Shown here: positions 17,370 through 26,446 of the stretch, piece by piece | Layout of the letters: the number at the start of each line of letters is the position of its first letter | Numbering within the stretch: position 1 is the stretch's first letter | Origin: CAYOXD01 sp964407825 | GTDB taxonomy: Bacteria > Desulfobacterota > Desulfobacteria > Desulfobacterales > JAFDDL01 | Direction of reading: 5' to 3' | NCBI GenBank assembly: GCA_964407825.1 | Contig: CAYOXD010000004.1 | Span: 18,178 to 82,177, forward strand | Length of the DNA: 64,000 nucleotides | Position numbers and translations under genes: made by a program | Notes under the pieces: generated by a model | What the model saw: only the letters and a program-made list of their open reading frames with translations | What the model was told of the DNA's origin: nothing | Database searches by the model: none

Positions 17370-18395
17370 ATGAAAAGAAGTGTTCCCGTTCGACAGGCCG
17401 TGGGGATGGTGCTGGGCCATGATGTCACCCGGATCGTACCCGGCAAATTCAAAGGAAGGGCCTTTAAGAGGGGCCATGTCATCACCGAGGAGGATATTCC
17501 CCTGCTCCTGGATATCGGAAAGGAGCATATTTACGTCCTTGATCTCGACGACGGATTTGTTCACGAAGACGAGGCGGCCAATCGGATCGCCCGGGCGGCG
17601 CTCGGGCCCGGCCTGAAACTGACGGATGTTTCAGAGGGGAAAGTCAATATCGTGGCAGCCCATGCCGGCCTTCTCAAGGTCGATGCGGAAGCCCTGGCCA
17701 GGGTGAACGCCCTTGGAGAAATCGTTTTTGCCACCCTTCACGCCAACCAGCCGGTCAAGGCGGATCAGCCGGTTGCCGGAACCCGGATTATTCCCCTGGT
17801 CATCGAGAGGGAAAAGATCGAGGCTGCGGAGGTCCTCTGCCGGGCCGACAACCCCGTAGTCCAGGTCAAACCCCTGGCAGCCCGCAATGTGGGGCTGATC
17901 ACCACAGGCAGCGAGGTCTACCACGGTCGCATCGAAGACAAGTTCGGACCGGTGGTGGCCCGCAAATTCGAGGATCTGGGGAGCCGGATCCTGCGTCAGA
18001 TCTTCGTCCTCGACGACGTGGACATGACAGTGGCAGCCATTCATACCCTGCTCGATGAGGGGGCGGAAATGATTGTCATGACCGGCGGCATGTCCGTGGA
18101 CCCGGACGATCTGACGCCTGCCTCCATTCGTGCGGCCGGGGCCAGAGTCGTCGGTTACGGCGCCCCCGTCTTTCCGGGGGCCATGTTCATGCTGGCCTAT
18201 ATCGACGACATTCCTGTAATGGGGCTGCCCGGATGTGTCATGTACCACAAGGCCACCATCTTCGAGCTGGTGGTGCCCCGCATTCTCGCGGGGGAAACCG
18301 TTCCCTACGAAGAGATCACGAGGCTTGGCTACGGCGGATTCTGCGCAGGCTGCAAGGAATGCCGCTACCCGTTGTGTGGTTTCGGAAAAGGATAA
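17370..18395 (+). CDS. MoeA/MogA-like molybdopterin-binding protein of the Mop cluster
   Basis: A 341-residue protein with a molybdopterin-binding fold: VGLITTGSEVYHGRIEDKF, then MIVMTGGMSVDPDDLTPASI, then PVMGLPGCVMYHKATIFELVVPRI, which correspond to the conserved motifs of MoeA/MogA. It is shorter than MoeA and ends in a four-cysteine tail (CAGCKECRYPLC) that could bind zinc. Because it directly precedes the aldehyde oxidoreductase gene, it is most likely a dedicated molybdenum insertase or cofactor carrier for Mop. It is transcribed from 17004 through a long leader. A GGAAA lies ahead of the ATG. Confidence 0.85.
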   Translation: MKRSVPVRQAVGMVLGHDVTRIVPGKFKGRAFKRGHVITEEDIPLLLDIGKEHIYVLDLDDGFVHEDEAANRIARAALGPGLKLTDVSEGKVNIVAAHAGLLKVDAEALARVNALGEIVFATLHANQPVKADQPVAGTRIIPLVIEREKIEAAEVLCRADNPVVQVKPLAARNVGLITTGSEVYHGRIEDKFGPVVARKFEDLGSRILRQIFVLDDVDMTVAAIHTLLDEGAEMIVMTGGMSVDPDDLTPASIRAAGARVVGYGAPVFPGAMFMLAYIDDIPVMGLPGCVMYHKATIFELVVPRILAGETVPYEEITRLGYGGFCAGCKECRYPLCGFGKG

Positions 18396-18458
18396 CTGCT
18401 CGTTACCTGTTTATCCGACAACTCAAAATCGAAGGAATAATGAAAGGAGAAAACCGGC

Positions 18459-21173
18459 ATGATCAAAAAGAATCTCACCATCAATGGCGTTGCCCGGATG
18501 GTCGTTGCGCCTCCGGATGCGATGCTGGCCAACGTAATCCGTGAGCAGCTGGGACTGACGGGAACGAAGATCGGGTGCGGCCAGGCGCAGTGCGGTGCCT
18601 GCAACGTGATCCTGAACAACAAACTGATCAAATCCTGCATCACCAAGATGTCCCGGGTTCCCAACGAGTCCACCGTCATCACCGTTGAAGGCGTCGGCAA
18701 TCCCGACAACCTCCATCCGCTTCAGCTGGCCTGGGCGGTGCACGGCGGCGCCCAGTGCGGCTTCTGTACCCCGGGGTTTATCGTTTCGTCAAAGGCGCTT
18801 CTGGATTCCAATGCCAATCCCACCCGCGAAGACGTGCGCGAGTGGTTCCAAAAGAACAAAAACGCCTGCCGCTGCACCGGTTACAAACAGCTCGTGGACG
18901 CGGTCATGGACGCCGCCAAGGTTCTGCGCGGCGAAATGAAGGCAGATGAGCTCTTCTTCAAGATTCCTGTGGACGGTGAAATCTGGGGCGGCAACATGCC
19001 CAGACCCACCGCTATCGCCAAGGTCACCGGCACCCTGGATTACGGCGCCGACCTGGGCGCCAAGATGCCTGCCGGCACCCTGCAGCTGGCCCTGGTTCAG
19101 GCCGAAGTGTCCCACGCCAATATCAAAGGCATCGACACCTCCGAGGCGGAAAAAATGCCCGGCGTGGAAAAGATCGTCACCTGCAAGGACATCAAGGGCA
19201 AGAACCGCATCACGGGTCTCATCACCTTCCCCACCAATAAGGGCGACGGTTGGGATCGGCCCATCCTCTGCGATGAGAAGGTCTTTCAGTACGGCGACGC
19301 CATCGCCATCGTCTGCGCGGACACCATCGAGAACGCCAAGGCAGCCGCAGCCAAGGTCAAGGTCGATATGGAAGTGCTGCCCGCCTATATGGGCGCGCCG
19401 GCCGCCATGGCCGATGACGCCATGGAAATCCATCCGGGTACGCCAAACGTCTATTTCACCCAGAACATCAAAAAGGGTGCGGACACCAAACCCATTTTTG
19501 ACAGTGCAGCCGTCGTGGTCGAAGATGATTTCTTCGTCGGCCGTCAGCCCCACATGCCCATTGAGCCGGATGTCGGATTGGCATACATGGACGATGGCAA
19601 GCTGATCATCCAGTCCAAGTCCATCGCCCTGAACCTGCATCGCATGATGATCGCGCCGGGCCTCGGCATTGAGCTGGACGACCTGGTCATGATACAGAAC
19701 CCCACGGGCGGCACCTTCGGCTACAAGTTCTCCCCCACCATGGAAGCCCTGGTGGGCGCGGCCTGCATGGCCACCGGCAAGCCGGTCTACCTCTGCTATG
19801 ATTACCATCAGCAGCAGACCTACACCGGGAAGCGCTCCCCCTTCCATGTCCATATGCGCCTCGCCGCTGACAAGGATGGAAAGCTCCTGGGAATGGAGAC
19901 GGACTTCAATGTGGACCATGGCCCCTACTCCGAGTTCGGCGACCTACTGACCACCCGCGGCTTCCAGTTCATGGGCGCCGGCTACGACATCAAGAACATC
20001 CGCGGTATCGGCCGCACAGTCTGCACCAACCACTCCTGGGGATCGGCCTTCCGCGCCTACGGCTCCCCCCAGAGTTTCTACCCCACTGAAGTTCTGATGG
20101 ACCGCATCGCCGCCAAGCTGGGCATGGATCCGCTGGAACTTCGGTACAAGAACGTCTACCGCGATGGGTCCACCACCCCCACGGGCCAGACGCCGGAAGT
20201 TCTGTCCCTGCCGGAAATTCTAGAGACCCTGCGGCCCAAGTACAAGGCCGCCATGGATAAGGCCAAGGCCAACTCCACGGCCACCGTCAAACGCGGTGTG
20301 GGCGTCTCCGTCGGCATCTACGGCTGCGGTTTGGACGGCCCCGACACCTCCGGCGCCAAGATCGAACTGAACCCGGACAACTCGGTCACCGTCTACAACA
20401 CCTGGGAAGATCACGGACAGGGCGCGGATATCGGCACTCTGACCACCGCCCACAAGGCCCTCCGTCCCTTGGGACTGAGTCCGGATCAGATTCACCTGAA
20501 CCTGAACGACACCAGCCTGGCCCCGGATTCGGGTCCCTCGGGCGGAAGCCGTCAGCAGGTGGTCACGGGGCGTGCCATCAAGGCCACCGCCGAAATCATG
20601 ATCGAAGCCCGCAAGAAGGCGGACGGGACCTTCATGACCTACGACGAGATGAAAGAGGCTGGAAAGCCCCTGGCTTACGAAGGCAAATGGAGCGCGCCTG
20701 CCACCCTGCTGGATGAAAACTCCCAGGGCAGCCCCTTCAGCGTGTACATGTATGGTGTGTTCATGGCGGAAGTGGCCGTTGACACCACCACCGGTGTCAC
20801 CACGGTCGAGAAAATTTCCCAGGTGGCCGACATCGGAAAGGTTTGCAACATGCTGTGCACCGATGGCCAGATCTACGGCGGCATGGCCCAAGGTATCGGC
20901 CTGGCCCTCACCGAGGATTTCGAGGACATCAAGAAGCACTCCACCCTCGTGGGCGCCGGCTTCCCATACTGCAAGCAGATTCCCGATGACATGGAAATCA
21001 TCTACGTCCAGACCCCGCGGCCCGAAGGTCCCTTTGGCGCCGCCGGTGTTGGTGAGCTGCCCCTGACCAGCCCCCATGCGGCGATCATGAACGCCATGAC
21101 CAACGCATGCGGCGTCTGCGTCACGAAGCTGCCGGCCCTGCCCGAGAAGGTCCTTGCCGCACTGAAAGGTTGA
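18459..21173 (+). CDS. mop: Molybdenum aldehyde oxidoreductase (Mop type)
   Basis: A 904-residue xanthine-oxidase-family enzyme that oxidises aldehydes to carboxylic acids. It is a single-chain type very similar to my memory of Desulfovibrio gigas MOP (907 residues). The first [2Fe-2S] ligands are Cys40, 45, 48 and 60; the second set is Cys100, 103, 137 and 139. The molybdopterin part contains GGTFGYKFSPT, the EDHGQGADIG segment, GPSGGSRQQV and the catalytic glutamate Glu866 in GVGELPLTSPHAAI. There is no flavin domain, so electrons must leave to a partner, plausibly the protein at 21344. Codon use is strongly biased, which suggests high expression. AAAGGAG precedes the ATG. Confidence 0.97.
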   Translation: MIKKNLTINGVARMVVAPPDAMLANVIREQLGLTGTKIGCGQAQCGACNVILNNKLIKSCITKMSRVPNESTVITVEGVGNPDNLHPLQLAWAVHGGAQCGFCTPGFIVSSKALLDSNANPTREDVREWFQKNKNACRCTGYKQLVDAVMDAAKVLRGEMKADELFFKIPVDGEIWGGNMPRPTAIAKVTGTLDYGADLGAKMPAGTLQLALVQAEVSHANIKGIDTSEAEKMPGVEKIVTCKDIKGKNRITGLITFPTNKGDGWDRPILCDEKVFQYGDAIAIVCADTIENAKAAAAKVKVDMEVLPAYMGAPAAMADDAMEIHPGTPNVYFTQNIKKGADTKPIFDSAAVVVEDDFFVGRQPHMPIEPDVGLAYMDDGKLIIQSKSIALNLHRMMIAPGLGIELDDLVMIQNPTGGTFGYKFSPTMEALVGAACMATGKPVYLCYDYHQQQTYTGKRSPFHVHMRLAADKDGKLLGMETDFNVDHGPYSEFGDLLTTRGFQFMGAGYDIKNIRGIGRTVCTNHSWGSAFRAYGSPQSFYPTEVLMDRIAAKLGMDPLELRYKNVYRDGSTTPTGQTPEVLSLPEILETLRPKYKAAMDKAKANSTATVKRGVGVSVGIYGCGLDGPDTSGAKIELNPDNSVTVYNTWEDHGQGADIGTLTTAHKALRPLGLSPDQIHLNLNDTSLAPDSGPSGGSRQQVVTGRAIKATAEIMIEARKKADGTFMTYDEMKEAGKPLAYEGKWSAPATLLDENSQGSPFSVYMYGVFMAEVAVDTTTGVTTVEKISQVADIGKVCNMLCTDGQIYGGMAQGIGLALTEDFEDIKKHSTLVGAGFPYCKQIPDDMEIIYVQTPRPEGPFGAAGVGELPLTSPHAAIMNAMTNACGVCVTKLPALPEKVLAALKG

Positions 21174-21223
21174 TCTTGGGTTGAAGTTGAAGCTGTAAAT
21201 TGCTGAATGTTGAATATGCTCGA

Positions 21224-21260
21224 GGGGCGGGTCCTGATGGTTGTTAACAGGACCCGCCCC
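21224..21260 (+). terminator. Strong 13-bp hairpin after mop
   Basis: GGGGCGGGTCCTG (21224-21236) pairs perfectly with CAGGACCCGCCCC (21248-21260) around an 11-base loop. No T-tract follows, so it is not a classical intrinsic terminator. It could protect the 3' end of mop mRNA or lower expression of the downstream accessory genes. Confidence 0.6.
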
Positions 21261-21343
21261 CATTCTCTGCTGAACAGGGCCGGTAATCGTTGTCGTAATC
21301 GCAGTCGACATGAAAAACGGTATCATCATCAAGCCAGGATGTT

Positions 21344-23644
21344 ATGGATCAAAAAGAACTCAAGGCGATAGAACACAAATGCATCCAGGAGGAACCGCCC
21401 GAATGCGTAGCCGCCTGCCCTATTCACGTGAATGCTCGGAGCCTCATGGGTTCCGTTGCTGCGGGTAAATGGGACAACGCTTTTAAGATATTAGAAAAAA
21501 CAATGCCGATCCCGGCCATTCTCGGACGCGTCTGCGATGCGCCTTGCCGGGCGCGGTGCAAGCGCGGCGAGGTTGAAGATCCCATCGAAATCGGCGCCCT
21601 TGAGCGCGCCTGCCTGGAATTCGGCACCCCCCCCCGGCTTCTGCCGCCCATTCCCCATAAGGATCAACGGGTGGCCGTGGTGGGCACCGGTGTGAGCAGT
21701 TTGACCGTGGCATGGGATCTTTCCAAGAAGGGCTATGCCGTCACCCTTTACGAGCCGTCGTCGGACTTTGCCGATAAGCTGCTCCAGGCCTGGCCTGACC
21801 GGCTTACCCCGGAGCATCTGGACAATACCTTGACGGTGCTGGAAAAGCGCCGCGTTGCGGTGGAGCGGCAGGCTGCCGTGGAAGACCCGGGCTTCCCAGA
21901 CCATTTGGACGGGTTCGACGCCGTCTACCTCGGACTGGATGCCGTATCCGGGAAACAGTGGCCTCTTGACCAGATTGATGAGGCCCTTCAGACCACCTCC
22001 CAGGAGGGGGTGTTTGCCGGCGGGAACTCGCCTCGAAGCATCCCGTCGGTCATCTGGCGGGCCGCGGAAGGCCGTTTTGCCGCCATCTCCATGGACCGCT
22101 TTCTTCAGGGCGTTTCCCTCAGCGCGGGACGAAAAGCCGAGGGATCCTACCCCACCCGACTCTTTACCAGCATAGAGGGCATTTCCCCCAAAGCCGCGGT
22201 CCAGGCCACCGATCCCACGGGGAGCTACAGCGCCTCCGAGGCCGTTTCAGAGGCCGAGCGCTGCCTTCAGTGCGAGTGCCTCGAATGCGTGAAGGTGTGC
22301 CCGTACCTGGAGCATTTTCGCGGTTATCCGAAAAAATATGCCAGGGAGATTTACAACAACGAGGCCATTGTGATGGGGGTACGTCAGGCCAACACCCTCA
22401 TCAATTCGTGCAGTCTCTGCGGGCTCTGTGAACAGGTCTGTCCCGAGGACTTCGCCATGCAGGATGTCTGTCTGGAGGCACGCCGCTCCATGGTCCAGCG
22501 AGCCAAGATGCCCGATCGCGCCCACGAATTCGCCCTTTTGGATATGGCTTTCTCCCAGAGCGATAAATTTGCCATGATACGCCATGAGCCCGGGTCCGAT
22601 AAGAGCCGCTATGCCTTTTTCCCGGGCTGCCAGCTGTGCGCCTCCTCCCCCAGCCAGGTGATGGACACTTACGCTCATCTCAGAAGCTGTATCTCCGACG
22701 GTATCGGTTTGATGCTCGGCTGTTGCACCGCCCCCGCATACTGGGCCGGCCGGGAGGATCTCTTCCAGGAGGGCCTCGACACCTTCAAGGGCAACTGGGA
22801 AAGGCTTGGGAAACCGGAGGTGGTTCTGGCCTGTTCCACCTGCCTGCGCACCTTCCGGGACCACCTGAAGGAGGTGCCGGTGGTGTCCCTGTGGCAGGTA
22901 CTTGAGGAAAAGGGACTGCCTATTCCTGAAAAGTCTCCAACTCAGAATACGGTAGTGGCCATCCACGACCCTTGCACCACCCGGCATGAACCTGAAATCC
23001 AGGAGGTCGTGCGGCGCCTGGCCGGCCGGCTCGGGGTCACCGTCGCTGAACTGCCCCTGTCAAAGGACCTCACCGAGTGCTGCGGATTCGGCGGGCTCAT
23101 GAGAAACGCGAATCCTGCCCTCGCAAAGGAAGTGATCCGCAGGCGGTCCCGGCAAAGCGAAGCAGACTACCTGGCTTACTGCGCCATGTGCCGGGACAAT
23201 CTGGCCGGCGCCGGAAAGCGTGCCCTTCACTTGCTGGACCTGGTGTTTCCATCGTCGGCGGATAGCGACCCGGCGGACCGGGAACGGCCCGGCTGGTCCC
23301 TGCGGCTGGACAACCGGGAGCACCTGAATCTACGGATGCGAACGGAAATTTGGGGGGAAACCATGCCGAACAACAGCGAAGCCCATCGCGACATCGAGCT
23401 TGTCATGACCCGCGAGGTGGAGGTTCGATTGGAAAACCGGCGTATCCTTAAGCAAGACGTCCAAAAGGTCCTCCATCATGCGGCCCAAACCGCAAAAACC
23501 TTCGTGAACGAGGAAACCGGGCATTATCTTGCCTCGTTCAAGCCCAGCCGGGTTACCTTTTGGGTGGAATATTCGCCGGAAGGGGAAGGCAAATATGTCA
23601 TTCACAACGCCTATGCGCACCGGATGGAGGCTCGACCCGCATGA
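21344..23644 (+). CDS. Pyridine-nucleotide-oxidoreductase-like, dicluster and HdrD-like iron-sulfur protein
   Basis: A 766-residue multi-domain electron-transfer protein. The N-terminus resembles the dicluster domain of GltD-type proteins (ECVAACPIHVNAR, CDAPCRARCKRG). A Rossmann segment (VAVVGTGVSSLTVAWDLSKKG) looks reduced, and no second complete nucleotide site is obvious. Then come two [4Fe-4S] sites (CLQCECLECVKVCP, CSLCGLCEQVCP) and a heterodisulfide-reductase-type cysteine-rich domain with LGCCTAPAYW and TECCGFGGLM. The C-terminal 120 residues are an unassigned alpha/beta tail. In sulfate reducers this family sits next to Mop, so it is a likely electron acceptor for the enzyme, which lacks flavin. 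The physiological partner is inferred. Confidence 0.85.
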   Translation: MDQKELKAIEHKCIQEEPPECVAACPIHVNARSLMGSVAAGKWDNAFKILEKTMPIPAILGRVCDAPCRARCKRGEVEDPIEIGALERACLEFGTPPRLLPPIPHKDQRVAVVGTGVSSLTVAWDLSKKGYAVTLYEPSSDFADKLLQAWPDRLTPEHLDNTLTVLEKRRVAVERQAAVEDPGFPDHLDGFDAVYLGLDAVSGKQWPLDQIDEALQTTSQEGVFAGGNSPRSIPSVIWRAAEGRFAAISMDRFLQGVSLSAGRKAEGSYPTRLFTSIEGISPKAAVQATDPTGSYSASEAVSEAERCLQCECLECVKVCPYLEHFRGYPKKYAREIYNNEAIVMGVRQANTLINSCSLCGLCEQVCPEDFAMQDVCLEARRSMVQRAKMPDRAHEFALLDMAFSQSDKFAMIRHEPGSDKSRYAFFPGCQLCASSPSQVMDTYAHLRSCISDGIGLMLGCCTAPAYWAGREDLFQEGLDTFKGNWERLGKPEVVLACSTCLRTFRDHLKEVPVVSLWQVLEEKGLPIPEKSPTQNTVVAIHDPCTTRHEPEIQEVVRRLAGRLGVTVAELPLSKDLTECCGFGGLMRNANPALAKEVIRRRSRQSEADYLAYCAMCRDNLAGAGKRALHLLDLVFPSSADSDPADRERPGWSLRLDNREHLNLRMRTEIWGETMPNNSEAHRDIELVMTREVEVRLENRRILKQDVQKVLHHAAQTAKTFVNEETGHYLASFKPSRVTFWVEYSPEGEGKYVIHNAYAHRMEARPA

Positions 23645-23853
23645 CTGAACAGCACATAGACCCCGAGGATCTGAAATGGCGTTGCTCCAAGTGTGGGGAA
23701 AAACTCGTCGCCGCACCGGCCGTCGTGGAATATATGGGAAACCGCTTCACCAACGATCTTCCCCAATGCCCAAAATGCGGATGGGTTCTCGTAACCGAGA
23801 AGATCGCCAAAGGCAGGATGGGGGAGGTGGAGCGCATTCTTGAAGACAAGTAG
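23641..23853 (+). CDS. Small two-CxxC redox or zinc protein (DVU_1557 type)
   Basis: A 70-residue protein with two Cys pairs, WRCSKCGEKL and LPQCPKCGWVL, separated by about 30 residues, as in zinc ribbons or rubredoxin-like folds. The start overlaps the stop of the preceding gene (ATGA), and its end overlaps the TTG of the following methyltransferase, so it is embedded in the operon. From memory it corresponds to the Desulfovibrio vulgaris DVU_1557 family found beside Mop. It may carry electrons or bind metal during Mop maturation; this is inference. Confidence 0.78.
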   Translation: MTEQHIDPEDLKWRCSKCGEKLVAAPAVVEYMGNRFTNDLPQCPKCGWVLVTEKIAKGRMGEVERILEDK

Positions 23854-24562
23854 CCTGGCGGCAGCATGGCCTGTGAATCTCTACGAATCCAAACGGCTCC
23901 AGGGGGTGACAGGCCCCGCCATCAGGCCCGGGGACCTGGCCCTGACGCAGCGCGCCCTGACGCTCCTGCCGCTGGCCGAAAAGGCCACGGTGCTCGATAT
24001 CGGGTGCGGACTGGGCGCTACCGTGAGCTACCTCCGGGAAAAGGGCCTGAGCGCCATCGGGCTTGACCTGTCTACGGTGCTGCTGAGGGATGCCCGAGCC
24101 GCCGGAACGCAGCCCCCCATGGCCCGGGCCGACGCCCACAGGCTGCCGATGAGGAATGAAAGCGTATCCGCCGTTTTTATGGAATGCACCCTCTCTCTCA
24201 TGGCCCGCCCCGCCAGGGTTCTTGAGGAGTGCAGCCGGGTGCTTCGAAGTGAGGGGCACCTGGTGGTAACAGACATGTACTGGCGGGGAGAGGCCCCCCG
24301 GCTGAAGGCCGAACCCTCTGCCGGTTGCTGCATATTCGGAGCCGTTGAGCGCCAGGTGATGGAAAGACGGGCGAAGGATGCTGGATTTACCGTTACCCTT
24401 TGGGAGGACCACACGGCCCAGCTCAAGTACCTGGCCGCCAAGCTTGTATTCGAATACGGATCCTTAAAGGATTTCTGGGCCGCCTTTGGCATCTCGGAAG
24501 AGGAGAATTGGTGCTGCGTCAAACCTGGGTATTGCCTGATGGTGGCTCGCAAGGACCTTTAA
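23840..24562 (+). CDS. trsM: SAM-dependent methyltransferase of the Mop cluster (TrsM, DVU_1556 type)
   Basis: A 240-residue class I methyltransferase. SAM-binding motif I is VLDIGCGLGATVSYL, the acidic end of strand 2 is IGLDLS, and a motif-IV-like region is MECTLSLMARPARVLEECSRVL. Several cysteines near the C-terminus (GCCIFGA, WCCVKPGYC) are unusual for small-molecule methyltransferases. The start is either TTG at 23840, overlapping the small redox gene, or GTG at 23873. The gene lies two genes before the radical SAM gene trsS; from memory the two occur together in Mop-containing sulfate reducers. The methylated substrate is unknown. Confidence 0.82.
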   Translation: MKTSSLAAAWPVNLYESKRLQGVTGPAIRPGDLALTQRALTLLPLAEKATVLDIGCGLGATVSYLREKGLSAIGLDLSTVLLRDARAAGTQPPMARADAHRLPMRNESVSAVFMECTLSLMARPARVLEECSRVLRSEGHLVVTDMYWRGEAPRLKAEPSAGCCIFGAVERQVMERRAKDAGFTVTLWEDHTAQLKYLAAKLVFEYGSLKDFWAAFGISEEENWCCVKPGYCLMVARKDL

Positions 24563-24620
24563 CTGTGGGGTCAGCTATTAGCCATTAGCTAACAGCTGAA
24601 AACAACGGATGTGTTGGTAG

Positions 24621-25055
24621 ATGGATGATACGAGCATAGAGATGATGCGGCTTGCCGCAAAGGGCTACTCCTGCAGCCAGATCCTTATCAGGATGGCCCT
24701 GGATGCCAGGGGAGAAGAAAATCCCGATCTGGTCCGGGCCATGGGGGGGCTGGCCTACGGCTGCGGCAGCGGGTGCGGCACCTGCGGCGTGCTGACCGGT
24801 GGAAGCTGCTTGATCGCGCTCTATTCGGCAAAGGGCAGCGATGAGGAAACGGCCTCCGAGCGATTCATGTTAATGCTAAATGAACTGACGGACTGGTTTT
24901 CACAGACCTATGGCAACCAGTATGGCGGCATCACCTGTGACGTCATCGTGGGGGATGAGGGCCCCCGGAGTGCCATGGCCCGCTGCGGCCAGATGGTGGC
25001 GGAAACCTATAACAAGACCATCGAGATCCTGATGGCAAACGATTTCGAGATATAG
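24621..25055 (+). CDS. C-GCAxxG-C-C family redox protein (DVU_1555 type)
   Basis: A 144-residue protein of the C_GCAxxG_C_C family: KGYSCSQ near the N-terminus, then GGLAYGCGSGCGTCGVLTGG with closely spaced cysteines, a cysteine in GSCLIALY, and further ones at ITCDV and ARCGQM. Such proteins are presumed to bind an iron-sulfur cluster or other redox centre; none is well characterised. It lies between the methyltransferase and the radical SAM gene in the Mop cluster, which makes a role in cluster or cofactor delivery plausible. Confidence 0.85.
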   Translation: MDDTSIEMMRLAAKGYSCSQILIRMALDARGEENPDLVRAMGGLAYGCGSGCGTCGVLTGGSCLIALYSAKGSDEETASERFMLMLNELTDWFSQTYGNQYGGITCDVIVGDEGPRSAMARCGQMVAETYNKTIEILMANDFEI

Positions 25056-25066
25056 CTGCGAAGACA

Positions 25067-26437
25067 GTGGAGCCAGATGTTACACAGAGCCTCTGCCCGG
25101 TGTGCCTCGAGCGCATAGCGGCGCGGCGGATTCAGCGGGGTGATGCCACATACCTCCTTAAGACATGCCCCGCTCACGGGACCTACGAAACCTTGATATG
25201 GAAGGGTGCGCCCCCTTTTCATGATTGGAAGCGTCCCAAGAAACCGACCGGCCCCGGCGTCTCGAAAGAGACGCCGGGGAGAGGCTGCCCCTTTGATTGC
25301 GGGCTATGCCCGGACCACCGGCAACGGTCCTGCACGGTGGTCATGGAAGTCACCCAGCGCTGCAACCTTCGCTGTCCGGTCTGCTATGCGGACTCGGGGG
25401 ATACGGACGGCGGGGATGAGGCCATCGAGAGTCTAATTACCCGAATCCGTCAGATACGCCAGAAGGCGGGCGACTGCCATATTCAGCTCTCCGGGGGAGA
25501 GCCCACCGTCAGGGAGGACCTGCCGGAACTCGTCTCCGCCAGCCGGGAGGCCGGGTTCTCCTTTGTTCAAATCAATACCAACGGCATCCGTCTGGCGCGG
25601 AAATCCGCCTATGCCAAGACACTGAAGGCGGCAGGTCTCTCCTCGGTCTTTCTCCAGTTCGACGGCACCGACGATGGGGTCCATCGGCGCCTGCGGGGTC
25701 AGCCCCTGATGAAGGAAAAACTGGCAGCCATCGCCGCCTGTGAAGGGGCCGGCATCGGTGTTGTGCTCGTGTCCACCCTGGTGCCGGGGGTGAATACGAA
25801 CCAGGTGGGAAAAATCCTGGAAACCGGCCTCTCCCATTCCCCCACGGTGCGGGGGGTGCATTTCCAACCCATTAGCTACTTCGGACGCTTTGGGGGCGAG
25901 CCCACCGAAGAGATGCGCCTGAGCCTGCCCCAACTGATGCGGCAGTTGGAGAGGCAAAGCGGCGGCAAGGTCAAGGTATCCCATTTCAAACCGCCGGGAT
26001 GCGAAAACCCCCGGTGCTCCTTCCATGCGAACTACGTGCTGACGGCGGCGTCCGCCCTGTTGCCCCTCTCAAGGGGAGGTTGCTGCGGGGAGCCCGAAAC
26101 GGCGGAAACGGGCGCAAAGCGCGCCATTTCCTATGTCGCCAGGCAGTGGGCGGCCCCCCGGGTCACGGCGCCCGCGGCCACCGAGCCTCTCGGCAGCAGC
26201 TCCCCGGACGGCGCATGGCGGCTGGAGAGCTTCATCGATCGGGCAGCCACCCACACCTTTACCATCTCCGCCATGGCGTTCATGGACGCCTGGAACATCG
26301 ATCTCGAAAGACTCAGGGATTGCTGCATCCATGTGGCATCGCCCCAGGGGAACCTGATTCCCTTTTGCGCCTATAACCTGACGGCAACAAACGGTCGGGG
26401 CCTCTACAGAACCAAAACACCGCCTCCCGGAGCATAA
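25067..26437 (+). CDS. trsS: Radical SAM protein TrsS, cysteine form
   Basis: A 456-residue radical SAM enzyme. The cluster motif is CNLRCPVC (C-x3-C-x2-C), followed by the glycine motif QLSGGEPTVRED and a normal TIM-barrel core. It also has an N-terminal cysteine pair (SLCPVCL), a CPFDCGLCPDH segment, and a C-terminal cysteine-rich region (GGCCGEP, DCCIHVASP, PFCAYNLT) suited to auxiliary clusters. It matches the family I recall as radical SAM (seleno)protein TrsS. No in-frame TGA occurs in this copy, so it is a cysteine version. The start is a GTG at 25067 with a weak ribosome-binding site. The substrate is unknown. Confidence 0.85.
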   Translation: MEPDVTQSLCPVCLERIAARRIQRGDATYLLKTCPAHGTYETLIWKGAPPFHDWKRPKKPTGPGVSKETPGRGCPFDCGLCPDHRQRSCTVVMEVTQRCNLRCPVCYADSGDTDGGDEAIESLITRIRQIRQKAGDCHIQLSGGEPTVREDLPELVSASREAGFSFVQINTNGIRLARKSAYAKTLKAAGLSSVFLQFDGTDDGVHRRLRGQPLMKEKLAAIAACEGAGIGVVLVSTLVPGVNTNQVGKILETGLSHSPTVRGVHFQPISYFGRFGGEPTEEMRLSLPQLMRQLERQSGGKVKVSHFKPPGCENPRCSFHANYVLTAASALLPLSRGGCCGEPETAETGAKRAISYVARQWAAPRVTAPAATEPLGSSSPDGAWRLESFIDRAATHTFTISAMAFMDAWNIDLERLRDCCIHVASPQGNLIPFCAYNLTATNGRGLYRTKTPPPGA

Positions 26438-26446
26438 GGAGATGCC

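Noticed and set aside
18789..19919. A 376-codon minus-strand open frame inside mop
   Set aside because: It is the shadow of a high-GC, strongly codon-biased gene; the plus-strand frame encodes all conserved residues of the aldehyde oxidoreductase.
24571..24602. Repeated TTAGC/AGCT pieces (CAGCT...AGCTG) between trsM and the C-GCAxxG-C-C gene
   Set aside because: Short, imperfect and low in complexity; similar spacer-like sequence also occurs near 2930. Not enough to call a regulatory site.
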